Source: Paenibacillus illinoisensis NBRC 15959
GTDB taxonomy: Bacteria > Bacillota > Bacilli > Paenibacillales > Paenibacillaceae
Direction of reading: 5' to 3'
Length of the DNA stretch: 64,000 bases
Assembly: GCF_004000925.1 (NCBI RefSeq)
Contig: NZ_BIME01000007.1
Span: 1-64,000, forward strand
Every line of letters begins with the position of its first letter. Within the stretch, counting starts at the first letter, position 1. The notes beneath the pieces were generated by a model, which was given only the letters and a program-made list of their open reading frames with translations, was not told the origin of the DNA and searched no databases. This document shows positions 57,279 through 64,000 of the stretch, piece after piece. The position numbers were made by a program, and so were the translations under genes.

Positions 57279-58453
57279 TCTGCAGTCCGTGTTGAAGCTT
57301 CGGCAGATGCTTCCGTGTTCACGCCCGTGGCTTCACCCACAGGCGTATCCATGACTAATGGAGAAGAATCGAATTCATCCTTGGGCAGATGAATCCACCG
57401 CTGTAAATAGCCCTGCTGCAGCAGTTCCTTTAGCAAAATCAGCAGTACTGGAGATAGTACAACTCCGGCAAGGCCGAATATGGAGAGTGAGATCAGCATA
57501 AATGAAAGCATCAGGTATGCAGAAGACACTCCGATCGAGTTGCCGGATATTTTCGGTTCAAGCAGCTGGCGTGTCAGCATTGTAATCACGAGAACGACAA
57601 CTAGACCAATGGCCAAGCTGCTGTTCCCTATGATAAACAGATAGACAATCCATGGAATAAATATAACCGGAACCCCCAGAAGAGGCACGAGATCAAATAC
57701 CGCACAGACTGCAGCGATCGTAAAGGCATTATTGGTTCCAAGAATGAGCAGTCCGACATAGATCAATACAAAGGTAATCAGCATCATGATCATCTGTGCC
57801 TTCAAGTACGAACGAATGGTTTTGAAGACATGGTTGCGCATAAATGCCATAGCGAGCTTCAATGTTTTCGGTGTCTTGGCACGGGCAAACTTGCGCCAGG
57901 ATTCAATCTCGATACTGAGAAAGAAGGCAAGAATGATTGCAATCCCAAAGTTTGTGATAAATGATGAAAATGAACTGAGAAATCCAATAATGAATTGTGC
58001 GCCACTGGTCACCCAGCTGGAGAGGAAACCGGTAAGTGTTGCAAAATAATCGTTTATCTTCTCAATAATACCAGGAGGAAGTGCGTTCCACTTGTCCTGA
58101 AGAAAGTAGGCGAGATTGGTGAACTCGCTCTGCAGCAGCTCTACGTATCGAGGGAAATTATCCTGCAGATTGGATATTTGAGAGATAATAATCAGACCCA
58201 CGCCAAAAAAGGCAGCAACAATTAGTGCGAGAAAAAGCAAAACAGATATCGCGGCTCCCAGTGTTTTGGGCAGTCCTCGGCGATGCAAAAAACGGGCCAG
58301 TGGTTCAATCATCCAATATACGATAAATGAAAGAAAAACAGGTGCAGCTATTTGATACAATCGGCTAAAGCCATACATGACCAAATATACAGTTAACACA
58401 AGTAAAGCGATGTCAAAAACAGTACGTCCATATTTTCTATAAAGGGGTAACAT
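57257..58453 (-). CDS. AI-2E-family / YtvI-like membrane protein
   Basis: The 398-aa protein has about eight membrane helices with the family block AVCAVFDLVPLLGVPVIFIPWIVYLFI and LGLAGVVLSPVLLILLKELL-like ending. A polar C-terminal tail of about 45 residues rich in Ala, Glu and Thr follows. YtvI-type members are sporulation-associated; the substrate is unknown. ATG 58453 follows GGAG by eight bases. It is a distant paralogue of the gene at 43783-44850. Confidence 0.82.
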   Translation of the reverse strand: MLPLYRKYGRTVFDIALLVLTVYLVMYGFSRLYQIAAPVFLSFIVYWMIEPLARFLHRRGLPKTLGAAISVLLFLALIVAAFFGVGLIIISQISNLQDNFPRYVELLQSEFTNLAYFLQDKWNALPPGIIEKINDYFATLTGFLSSWVTSGAQFIIGFLSSFSSFITNFGIAIILAFFLSIEIESWRKFARAKTPKTLKLAMAFMRNHVFKTIRSYLKAQMIMMLITFVLIYVGLLILGTNNAFTIAAVCAVFDLVPLLGVPVIFIPWIVYLFIIGNSSLAIGLVVVLVITMLTRQLLEPKISGNSIGVSSAYLMLSFMLISLSIFGLAGVVLSPVLLILLKELLQQGYLQRWIHLPKDEFDSSPLVMDTPVGEATGVNTEASAEASTRTADQEDSAK

Positions 58454-58488
58454 GGGCAGGGCTCCTTCATCCGTCATTCATTCCATTT

Positions 58489-58517
58489 ATTGTACACGAT
58501 TGACTTGTTTTTTGGAA
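58489..58517 (-). promoter_or_regulatory. Putative promoter of the AI-2E-type gene
   Basis: On the minus strand TTCCAA (58517-58512), 17 bases, TACAAT (58494-58489). Confidence 0.4.
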
Positions 58518-58524
58518 AACAGGA

Positions 58525-58553
58525 TTCAAGAAAAGTTTAAATTATGATAAAAT
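58525..58553 (+). promoter_or_regulatory. Putative promoter of the NodB-YkoP gene
   Basis: TTCAAG (58525-58530), 17 bases, TAAAAT (58548-58553), about 72 bases before the start codon. Confidence 0.5.
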
Positions 58554-58624
58554 TAAAGGCGATTTATTTTCCATAGTACTTGGATGGGAGCAGTCATTCA
58601 GCAAGAGAAGTGGGGAATCAGAGC

Positions 58625-60049
58625 ATGACAAATTTACTTCAGAGCCTATTTTTATGGGCATTGTACATTTCATCTTTTTACGCCTTTATTCCTAGTTTGA
58701 TCAGCAGACTCTTTGGGTTGCGCGTGTTCAGGCGTGGAAAAAGCGATACACAGTTTGCGTTAACTTTCGATGATGGTCCCGATCCGGTATATACGCCAAG
58801 GTTGCTCCGATTGCTGAAGCAATACGATGCCAAGGCGACTTTTTTTGTGGTTGGGGAGCATGCGGCCAGTCACCCGGAACTTATCCAGCACATTCATGAG
58901 CAAGGACATCTGATCGGAATCCATAACTACATCCACAAAACAAACTGGTTAATGCGGCCGCGTACGGTTAAAAATCAGATACAGCGAACAGGCCAGATTA
59001 TAGAGGAGGTCACGGGGGTAAGAACCTGTTTTTACCGTCCGCCTTGGGGGATCATGAACCTATTTGATTTTTTCAGCAGAAAGGATCGCCAGATTGTCCT
59101 GTGGTCTTCCATGTTCGAGGATTGGAGAAGTCGTGTCGGAGCGAAGAAACTGACAGAACGCATGTTGAAAGAGCTCAGAGGCGGAGAAGTCATGCTGTTG
59201 CATGACCGGGGTACCACGCTTGGGGCTGATGCACATGCACCTGAACAGATGCTCCAGGCCTTGGAAGTGGTACTGCAAGAGGCCGAGCGGCAGGGATTGC
59301 AAAGTGTACGCATCGATACCTTGATGGGAGGAGGCATTACCGTGAGTGAATCTCAGAAAACGAGTCCAGCTCAAACCGTATTATCCCCATGGAAACGAAT
59401 TGTGGTTGCTTTATGGCTTGGCTGGGAGAAGTTGTTCCACTGGGTGTACCATCTGCGGACAGCTTCGCCGGAAGACCCGATGCTTCATTATCGATCCCGT
59501 GTATATCACGGTGCGTTGGTTGAAATGAGCGAGGGGCAAGTCATCCGAAACGGCGACCCGGTTATTGAACTTCATTTTGATAATAAAAAATTATTCGAGC
59601 TCGGGATGACCTCGCGCTCCAGTATGCATCTGGCCATCCGTATGATTCGGGCTATGGAACAGCAGCTTCCCGATCTGGCTCGGCAGATTGCATCGGAACC
59701 TGAACTCCGTTCTGCCAAAGCAGTGTACGGTGTAAGTATGATTAATCGGGGACCTGAGAAATTCGGATTTACCGTTAAGGATCTGCCGCCTGGACCTTTC
59801 AGTTCGGCTTCCAAGGTGTATCTCAAACTATTGCTGAGTGTAATTCATCCTTCAGGAACCAAGCGTCTGAAACAGCGATCCGAGCAATTGGTTCCGAAAA
59901 TGATTGCCATGCCGCTTGGTGTATTAATGGAGCGTTACGGACAACATGCCTTTGTAGCTGCAACAACGGAACAGATGCAAACAGATCTGGTGGAGAGTGA
60001 AGCGGATGTCCTGGCCGGTGCTGAGCTGAACAACACACCAACGGTTTAA
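58625..60049 (+). CDS. Polysaccharide deacetylase (NodB) with C-terminal YkoP-like domain
   Basis: The 474-aa protein has an N-terminal hydrophobic anchor (LLQSLFLWALYISSFYAFIPSLI), then a NodB carbohydrate-esterase-4 domain (residues about 40-235). Its motifs are LTFDDGPDP, the metal-binding HNYIH (most members read HS/TxxH), FYRPPWG and VMLLHDRG. The last 180 residues (RSRVYHGALVEMSEGQVIRNGDPVIELHFDNKKLFEL...) resemble the YkoP domain, whose function is unknown. It may deacetylate a cell-wall or surface glycan at the membrane. ATG 58625 fits GTGGGGA upstream. Confidence 0.85.
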   Translation: MTNLLQSLFLWALYISSFYAFIPSLISRLFGLRVFRRGKSDTQFALTFDDGPDPVYTPRLLRLLKQYDAKATFFVVGEHAASHPELIQHIHEQGHLIGIHNYIHKTNWLMRPRTVKNQIQRTGQIIEEVTGVRTCFYRPPWGIMNLFDFFSRKDRQIVLWSSMFEDWRSRVGAKKLTERMLKELRGGEVMLLHDRGTTLGADAHAPEQMLQALEVVLQEAERQGLQSVRIDTLMGGGITVSESQKTSPAQTVLSPWKRIVVALWLGWEKLFHWVYHLRTASPEDPMLHYRSRVYHGALVEMSEGQVIRNGDPVIELHFDNKKLFELGMTSRSSMHLAIRMIRAMEQQLPDLARQIASEPELRSAKAVYGVSMINRGPEKFGFTVKDLPPGPFSSASKVYLKLLLSVIHPSGTKRLKQRSEQLVPKMIAMPLGVLMERYGQHAFVAATTEQMQTDLVESEADVLAGAELNNTPTV

Positions 60050-60101
60050 TAAACTAGAAGGGTATTATTCATATCTAATTCGATTGCATGTAAATCAATG
60101 C

Positions 60102-60150
60102 AAAAAGGGTTGCTCCCTTGCCAACACTGGCAGAGGAGCAACCCTTTTTA
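60102..60150. terminator. Bidirectional terminator between the NodB gene and ilvD
   Basis: AAAAAGGGTTGCTCC pairs with GGAGCAACCCTTTTT and encloses a GCCA/TGGC inner stem. It serves both convergent genes. Confidence 0.9.
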
Positions 60151-60198
60151 TTTTGTAATTTGCTTCAGATAGCAAAACAATTGAAAAATTGCAGGAGA

Positions 60199-61884
60199 TT
60201 AAATTTTCAAAACCCCACCGTTACTTGCGTTGGTAACGAGTTTGGAATAGCGAGCCAGCAAGCCTGTTTTTACTTTCGGCTCGAAGCCTTTCCAACCTGC
60301 ACGGCGACGTTCGAACTCTTCATCGCTGATGTGCAGCTCGATAATGCGGTTGTTCAGATCCAGCTCAATGATATCTCCTTCTTCAACAAAAGCGATTGGA
60401 CCGCCTTCTGCTGCTTCCGGAGAGATGTGGCCGATACTGATACCGCGGGATGCACCAGAGAAACGTCCGTCTGTGATCAGACCGACTTTGGCACCAAGTC
60501 CCATACCTACGATCTGGGAAGTTGGAGCAAGCATCTCAGGCATACCTGGTCCGCCTTTTGGTCCTTCGTAACGGATAACGACAACGTGTCCTTCTTTTAC
60601 TTTGCCGTTCGCGATGCCTTCGAGTGCTTCTTCCTGTGAATCGAAGCAGATCGCAGGTCCTTTGTGGTAACCGCCAACCGAAGCATCAACCGCACCAACT
60701 TTGATAATCGCGCCTTCCGGTGCAAGGTTACCAAACAATACGGCAAGGCCACCTCTTTCGGAATGCGGGTTATCCAGCTTGTGGATAACATTCGTATCCT
60801 GAATCTCTTGTCCCTCTACGTTCTCACGGATCGTTTTACCTGTTACGGTAATACAATCAGCGTGGATCGCACCTGGTTTCTTCAGCAATTCGTTTAGAAC
60901 TGCACTTACGCCGCCGGCATTGTGTACGTCTTCGATGTGCAGGTCGGATGCAGGTGCAAGCTTCGCCAGGTGAGGTACACGGTTAGCCACTTCATTGATG
61001 CGCTCGATTGGATAATCGATGCCTGCTTCATGAGCGAGAGCCAAAGTGTGCAGTACAGTGTTGGTTGAACCACCCATAGCCATATCCAGTGCGAAGGCGT
61101 TGTCGATCGCTTCAACCGTAACGATATCGCGTGGTTTCAGATCCAGTTTGATGAGTTCCATCAATTGTTTCGCGGATTGTTTAACAAATTCACGACGCTC
61201 AGGAGCTACAGCCAAAATGGTACCGTTACCTGGCATAGCCAGTCCCATCGCTTCAGCCAGACAGTTCATTGAGTTTGCTGTGAACATACCGGAGCAAGAA
61301 CCGCAAGTTGGGCAACCGAACTGTTCAAGCTCGAGCAAGCTCTTATCGTCGATTTTACCAGCCTGGAAGGCACCTACGCCTTCAAATACGGAAGTCAGGG
61401 ACAGGGCCTTACCATTGCTGTCACGACCTGCTTTCATTGGGCCACCACTTACAAATACAGTAGGGATATTGCAGCGGAGTGCACCCATCATCATGCCTGG
61501 TGTGATTTTGTCGCAGTTCGGGATACAGACCATGCCGTCGAACCAGTGTGCTGATACAACCGTTTCCACGGAATCCGCGATAATATCACGGCTTGGCAGC
61601 GAGTAACGCATACCAATGTGTCCCATGGCAATTCCATCATCTACTCCGATGGTGTTGAATTCGAATGGAACGCCGCCCGCTTCACGAATAGCATCCTTTA
61701 CGATTTTACCGAATTCCTGCAGGTGAACGTGGCCCGGCACGATATCAATGTAAGAGTTACAAACAGCGATAAACGGCTTGCCGAAGTCCTCTTCTTTAAC
61801 GCCCGCTGCGCGGAGCAGACTCCGGTGTGGTGCACGGTCAAAACCCTTTTTGATCATATCGGAACGCATCTTATTGGCTGACAT
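60199..61884 (-). CDS. ilvD: Dihydroxy-acid dehydratase
   Basis: IlvD dehydrates 2,3-dihydroxy-isovalerate/methylvalerate in branched-chain amino acid synthesis. The 561-aa protein has the iron-sulfur cysteines of [29 protein letters not shown] and [18 protein letters not shown], then [16 protein letters not shown] near the C-terminus. ATG 61884 follows GGGGGG by nine bases. It stands alone, not in an ilv-leu operon. The 311 bases upstream hold the terminator of the KGG gene and a weak promoter candidate (TTAAAC, 18 bases, TATATT ending near 61930), but no T-box. Confidence 0.95.
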   Translation of the reverse strand: MSANKMRSDMIKKGFDRAPHRSLLRAAGVKEEDFGKPFIAVCNSYIDIVPGHVHLQEFGKIVKDAIREAGGVPFEFNTIGVDDGIAMGHIGMRYSLPSRDIIADSVETVVSAHWFDGMVCIPNCDKITPGMMMGALRCNIPTVFVSGGPMKAGRDSNGKALSLTSVFEGVGAFQAGKIDDKSLLELEQFGCPTCGSCSGMFTANSMNCLAEAMGLAMPGNGTILAVAPERREFVKQSAKQLMELIKLDLKPRDIVTVEAIDNAFALDMAMGGSTNTVLHTLALAHEAGIDYPIERINEVANRVPHLAKLAPASDLHIEDVHNAGGVSAVLNELLKKPGAIHADCITVTGKTIRENVEGQEIQDTNVIHKLDNPHSERGGLAVLFGNLAPEGAIIKVGAVDASVGGYHKGPAICFDSQEEALEGIANGKVKEGHVVVIRYEGPKGGPGMPEMLAPTSQIVGMGLGAKVGLITDGRFSGASRGISIGHISPEAAEGGPIAFVEEGDIIELDLNNRIIELHISDEEFERRRAGWKGFEPKVKTGLLARYSKLVTNASNGGVLKI

Positions 61885-62104
61885 GGTGTATTTCCCCCCA
61901 AATATATAATATTGAGCAACATGAATGGAAATATAAATGGCAGTGCATCTGTCGTTTAATTTCATCCGTACTCTAAAAAATAACCGACTCGGTCGGCTTC
62001 GAGCTTCCCGTAGTTTATGAAGTTCTTTGCTGCTTTAAACCCGTGAACAACCCGGTTTTTTATAGAGTCTATCACAACCGTCGTCATATTTCTACAATCA
62101 ATAG

Positions 62105-62144
62105 AAAGAAGCCGTCTCTCATTTTCATGGAGTTCGGCTTTCTT
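62105..62144 (-). terminator. Terminator of the KGG-repeat gene
   Basis: On the minus strand AAGAAAGCCG pairs with CGGCTTCTTT about 25 bases on, with an inner CTC/GAG stem. Confidence 0.6.
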
Positions 62145-62195
62145 AACAGCAATATAACGTTTTGTTATTATTCGGATAAGATTCGGTGTGAAAGG

Positions 62196-62447
62196 CTAGT
62201 TGCTTCCACCTTTGCGTCCGATCTCACGATAGAATTCTTTGGTATGCGTTTCGGAGGTTGCTTCGCCACCCTTGCGACCAATCTCCTTGTAAAAATCGGA
62301 ATCATGAGCATCAGAGGTCGCTTCTCCACCTTTTTTGCCTATCATTTGGTAAAAGCTGCGGTCATGATTTTTGGAGGTGGCTCTGCCACCCAATCGGCCT
62401 GCTTCCTCTCGACTCATCTTTTGTCCAGCTGCCTGTGAACGTGCCAT
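62196..62447 (-). CDS. KGG-repeat stress protein (GsiB-like)
   Basis: An 83-aa hydrophilic protein with a partial N-terminal unit and three 19-22-residue repeats, each ending in (K/R)KGG: NHDRSFYQMIGKKGG, DAHDSDFYKEIGRKGG, ETHTKEFYREIGRKGG. This is the glucose-starvation-inducible protein B type, a hydrophilin-like stress protein in Bacillus. AAGGAG sits nine bases before the ATG. A 7-bp inverted repeat (62464-62470 with 62490-62496) lies just upstream of that site. Confidence 0.85.
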   Translation of the reverse strand: MARSQAAGQKMSREEAGRLGGRATSKNHDRSFYQMIGKKGGEATSDAHDSDFYKEIGRKGGEATSETHTKEFYREIGRKGGSN

Positions 62448-62568
62448 TACAAATCACTCCTTAAGGGATAAGTTGTTTTTTGTAGCGCGTATCCCTACTT
62501 ACCACGTTGCTTCCAGCCTGAAACAAGCCGTTACGATAGAGGGTAAGGAATAAGGGGCAGATGAGCAT

Positions 62569-63609
62569 TCAAGCAGAACGTTTGAATATTTCACGGCGAT
62601 GCAGGGAAAACCGGGAGATATCCGGTTCGATTACAGGCCGAAAGGCATGACGTACTGCGGGCTGTGCCAATAGTACAGCAAACATTACGGCAATGGCAAC
62701 GATCACGGGAATGTATAATCCGCTTTCGATATAATTATAAACGCCTGACCAGATCATAATGCGAACGAGAAATCCGTGCAGGAGAAATACATAAAGTGTA
62801 CGCCGTCCCATATCGGTCAGTCTGGATGTAAGAGAAGGCACCCAGCCCAGAAATAGAGCTCCCGAGATCATTTCGAGGGCATAAATTGCAAGACGATAGA
62901 TTCCGGCATACCACTCATGGTGACCGAGTTCAGCATAAGTCATGCTGCCCATTAACCAACCTGTGGAGATCTGAAGTCCTCCCAAACCTATCCATATCAA
63001 AAGACCAGCAGATAATATTGCGGCGGCATGACGCCCCCAGCCAGTTCGCACATAAGAACGAATGGACGCTCCATAGTCATAACCGATCATGAAGAAAGGG
63101 AGAAACACAAACGTTCGGCTGAAGCTGAGCCAAAATCCATCCACAGGCAAGTAACCCGCCACTACTCCCAGCAGGATGGAGGCAATGAGCCGATAGATCG
63201 GCTTCCACGATAAGGTAGCTCTGAGCAGGAGCCTCCAGCAGAAGTGACTGGCCAGAAACCACAGCAACAGATAAGGAGCAAAAAAGGACAGTTTCATGTG
63301 CGGGGTGTGGAACACCGTAACATCCATTAGAGCGTATAACGATTGAAACAGAACGTATTGAAGCGCAATTTGTTTAAGCACTTTGCGTCCGGATGCACCA
63401 TGAGGTGCATGTCTGGCGAAATATCCGGTAACCCATACGAATAACGGCATATGAAATGTATATATCCACAGGAACAGAGCCTCTGCTCCCGCAAAGCGTG
63501 TAATGAGTGGTTCAAGAGCATTTCCAACGAGTACACAGACAATAAGCATAAAGCGCAAGTTATAAAAAAATGATTCCTGATCACCACGGATTCCAGTCCG
63601 GTTGTTCAT
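62569..63609 (-). CDS. Acyltransferase-3 family membrane protein
   Basis: The 346-aa protein has about ten membrane helices with the family start YNLRFMLIVCVLVGNALEPL, the FHMPLFVWVTGYFAR motif (conserved His and Gly) and a C-terminal YVFLLHGFLVRI segment. Such enzymes O-acetylate or acylate sugars of surface polymers; the acceptor is unknown. AGGAGGG precedes the ATG by seven bases. It is divergent from the sugar kinase at the window end. Confidence 0.85.
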   Translation of the reverse strand: MNNRTGIRGDQESFFYNLRFMLIVCVLVGNALEPLITRFAGAEALFLWIYTFHMPLFVWVTGYFARHAPHGASGRKVLKQIALQYVLFQSLYALMDVTVFHTPHMKLSFFAPYLLLWFLASHFCWRLLLRATLSWKPIYRLIASILLGVVAGYLPVDGFWLSFSRTFVFLPFFMIGYDYGASIRSYVRTGWGRHAAAILSAGLLIWIGLGGLQISTGWLMGSMTYAELGHHEWYAGIYRLAIYALEMISGALFLGWVPSLTSRLTDMGRRTLYVFLLHGFLVRIMIWSGVYNYIESGLYIPVIVAIAVMFAVLLAQPAVRHAFRPVIEPDISRFSLHRREIFKRSA

Positions 63610-63686
63610 GTTGTAACCCTCCTGTTGACCTCACGGTCGAGGCCATCTGTATCTTTCATAAGGGTAATACGGATATGAAGGAATCA

Positions 63687-63704
63687 TTGTGATATAATTC
63701 ACAA
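63687..63704. promoter_or_regulatory. CRP/FNR-type palindrome over a -10 hexamer
   Basis: TTGTGATATAATTCACAA is a perfect 6+6 palindrome whose centre is TATAAT (63693-63698). TGTGA-N6-TCACA is the consensus of the CRP/FNR family, including Firmicute Fnr. It lies between the divergent acyltransferase and kinase genes. Confidence 0.55.
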
Positions 63705-63705
63705 T

Positions 63706-63719
63706 AGAAAGCGCTATCC
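63706..63719 (+). promoter_or_regulatory. Catabolite-responsive element (cre) before the sugar kinase
   Basis: AGAAAGCGCTATCC matches TGWAANCGNTNWCA at 12 of 14 positions, differing only at the two ends. Placed just after the -10 hexamer, bound CcpA would repress the kinase gene in glucose. Confidence 0.6.
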
Positions 63720-63831
63720 TTTCCCGGAGCTGTGACAACAAAATGAACGAGCGGGATTGACAACGGTTGCATAGAGGATGACAATGGGAAAAGAAGATGA
63801 GGAATTGTAAATTTAAGGAGGCTAAGAAACG

Positions 63832-64000
63832 ATGTCAACGAATACCCGCCAAAGTCCTGAAATTGTTACATTCGGTGAAAGTATGGGTTTGCTGACAGCC
63901 AAGGATACAAGAGGTCTTGAATACGCGGCTTCATTGGACAAGTCGTTTGGCGGCGCAGAGAGCAATCTGGCCATCGGTGTGTCCCGACTGGGCCATACAA
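63832..64000 (+). CDS. kdgK: Sugar kinase, PfkB family (2-keto-3-deoxygluconate kinase-like), cut by window end
   Basis: Only the first 56 residues are present. They show the PfkB N-terminus: IVTFGESMGLLTA, then FGGAESNLAIGVSRLG, typical of KdgK, which phosphorylates 2-keto-3-deoxygluconate in pectin and uronate use. AAGGAGG lies ten bases before the ATG. An upstream cre site fits a carbon-catabolite-controlled gene. Specificity is uncertain without the rest. Confidence 0.75.
   Translation, partial: MSTNTRQSPEIVTFGESMGLLTAKDTRGLEYAASLDKSFGGAESNLAIGVSRLGHT

Noticed and set aside
62448-62568. Sigma-B promoter for the KGG-repeat gene
   Set aside because: A GTTT and a GGGATA are present but 23 bases apart, too far for sigma-B.

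Overview
The window is a contiguous chromosomal segment of an endospore-forming, low/mid-GC Firmicute, most likely Paenibacillus or a close relative. The gene order follows the Bacillus subtilis bofC-ruvAB-queA-tgt-yajC-spoVB-comN-secDF-recJ-apt-relA-dtd-hisS-aspS and cymR-iscS-alaS-yrzL-yrrK-yrzB-mltG-yrrNO-pbpI blocks. Unlike B. subtilis it has a ruvC gene, separate secD and secF genes, and a long SpoIID/LytB-type gene between ruvB and queA. No rRNA, tRNA, CRISPR array, prophage or insertion sequence was seen. The window is housekeeping and regulatory DNA, not a genomic island.

Layout. 1-8.1 kb: bofC with a sigma-G-like promoter, the Holliday-junction genes ruvCAB, a SpoIID/LytB-domain gene, queuosine synthesis (queA, tgt) and yajC. 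8.1-13.8 kb: small membrane proteins, spoVB on the minus strand with a sigma-E-like promoter, comN, secD and secF. 13.8-23.9 kb: a CDF-like transporter, recJ, apt, uraA (minus), bifunctional rel, dtd, a possible 55-residue ORF, a PfpI/DJ-1 protein and a YflT-like stress protein. 24-34.4 kb: a His T-box leader, hisS, aspS, tcdA, a purine permease, a BmrA-like ABC exporter whose 5' end looks frameshifted, and helD. 34.5-37.2 kb: an SDR/EamA pair divergent from a LysR regulator. 37.2-44.9 kb: rarA, two crcB genes, mnmA, cymR, a cysteine desulfurase, a PRC-barrel protein, a small zinc-ribbon protein and an AI-2E-type membrane protein. 44.9-52.9 kb: an Ala T-box leader, alaS, ireB, ruvX, two DUF1292 genes, mltG, trhP1 and trhP2. 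53-64 kb: a chemoreceptor, a class B PBP, another AI-2E-type protein, a NodB deacetylase with a C-terminal YkoP-like region, ilvD, a KGG-repeat protein, an acyltransferase and the start of a kdgK-like sugar kinase.

The themes are translation and tRNA modification (queA, tgt, dtd, hisS, aspS, alaS, tcdA, mnmA with its sulfur donor, trhP1/2), recombination and repair (ruvCAB, recJ, rarA, ruvX), nucleobase salvage (apt, uraA, the NCS2 permease), cell wall (mltG, PBP, NodB, SpoIID/LytB) and sporulation (bofC, spoVB).

I did not find an obviously new multi-gene system. The observations most worth checking are: the -1 frame offset at a GGGAAAA heptamer at the start of the ABC exporter; a tiny promoter-to-terminator unit with cre-like and WalR-like sites before hisS; a run of four hairpins plus terminator at 43.54-43.69 kb; and a perfect TGTGA-N6-TCACA palindrome over a TATAAT hexamer next to a cre site before the sugar kinase. 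Coordinates use the start codon best supported by a ribosome binding site, often downstream of the longest open frame.
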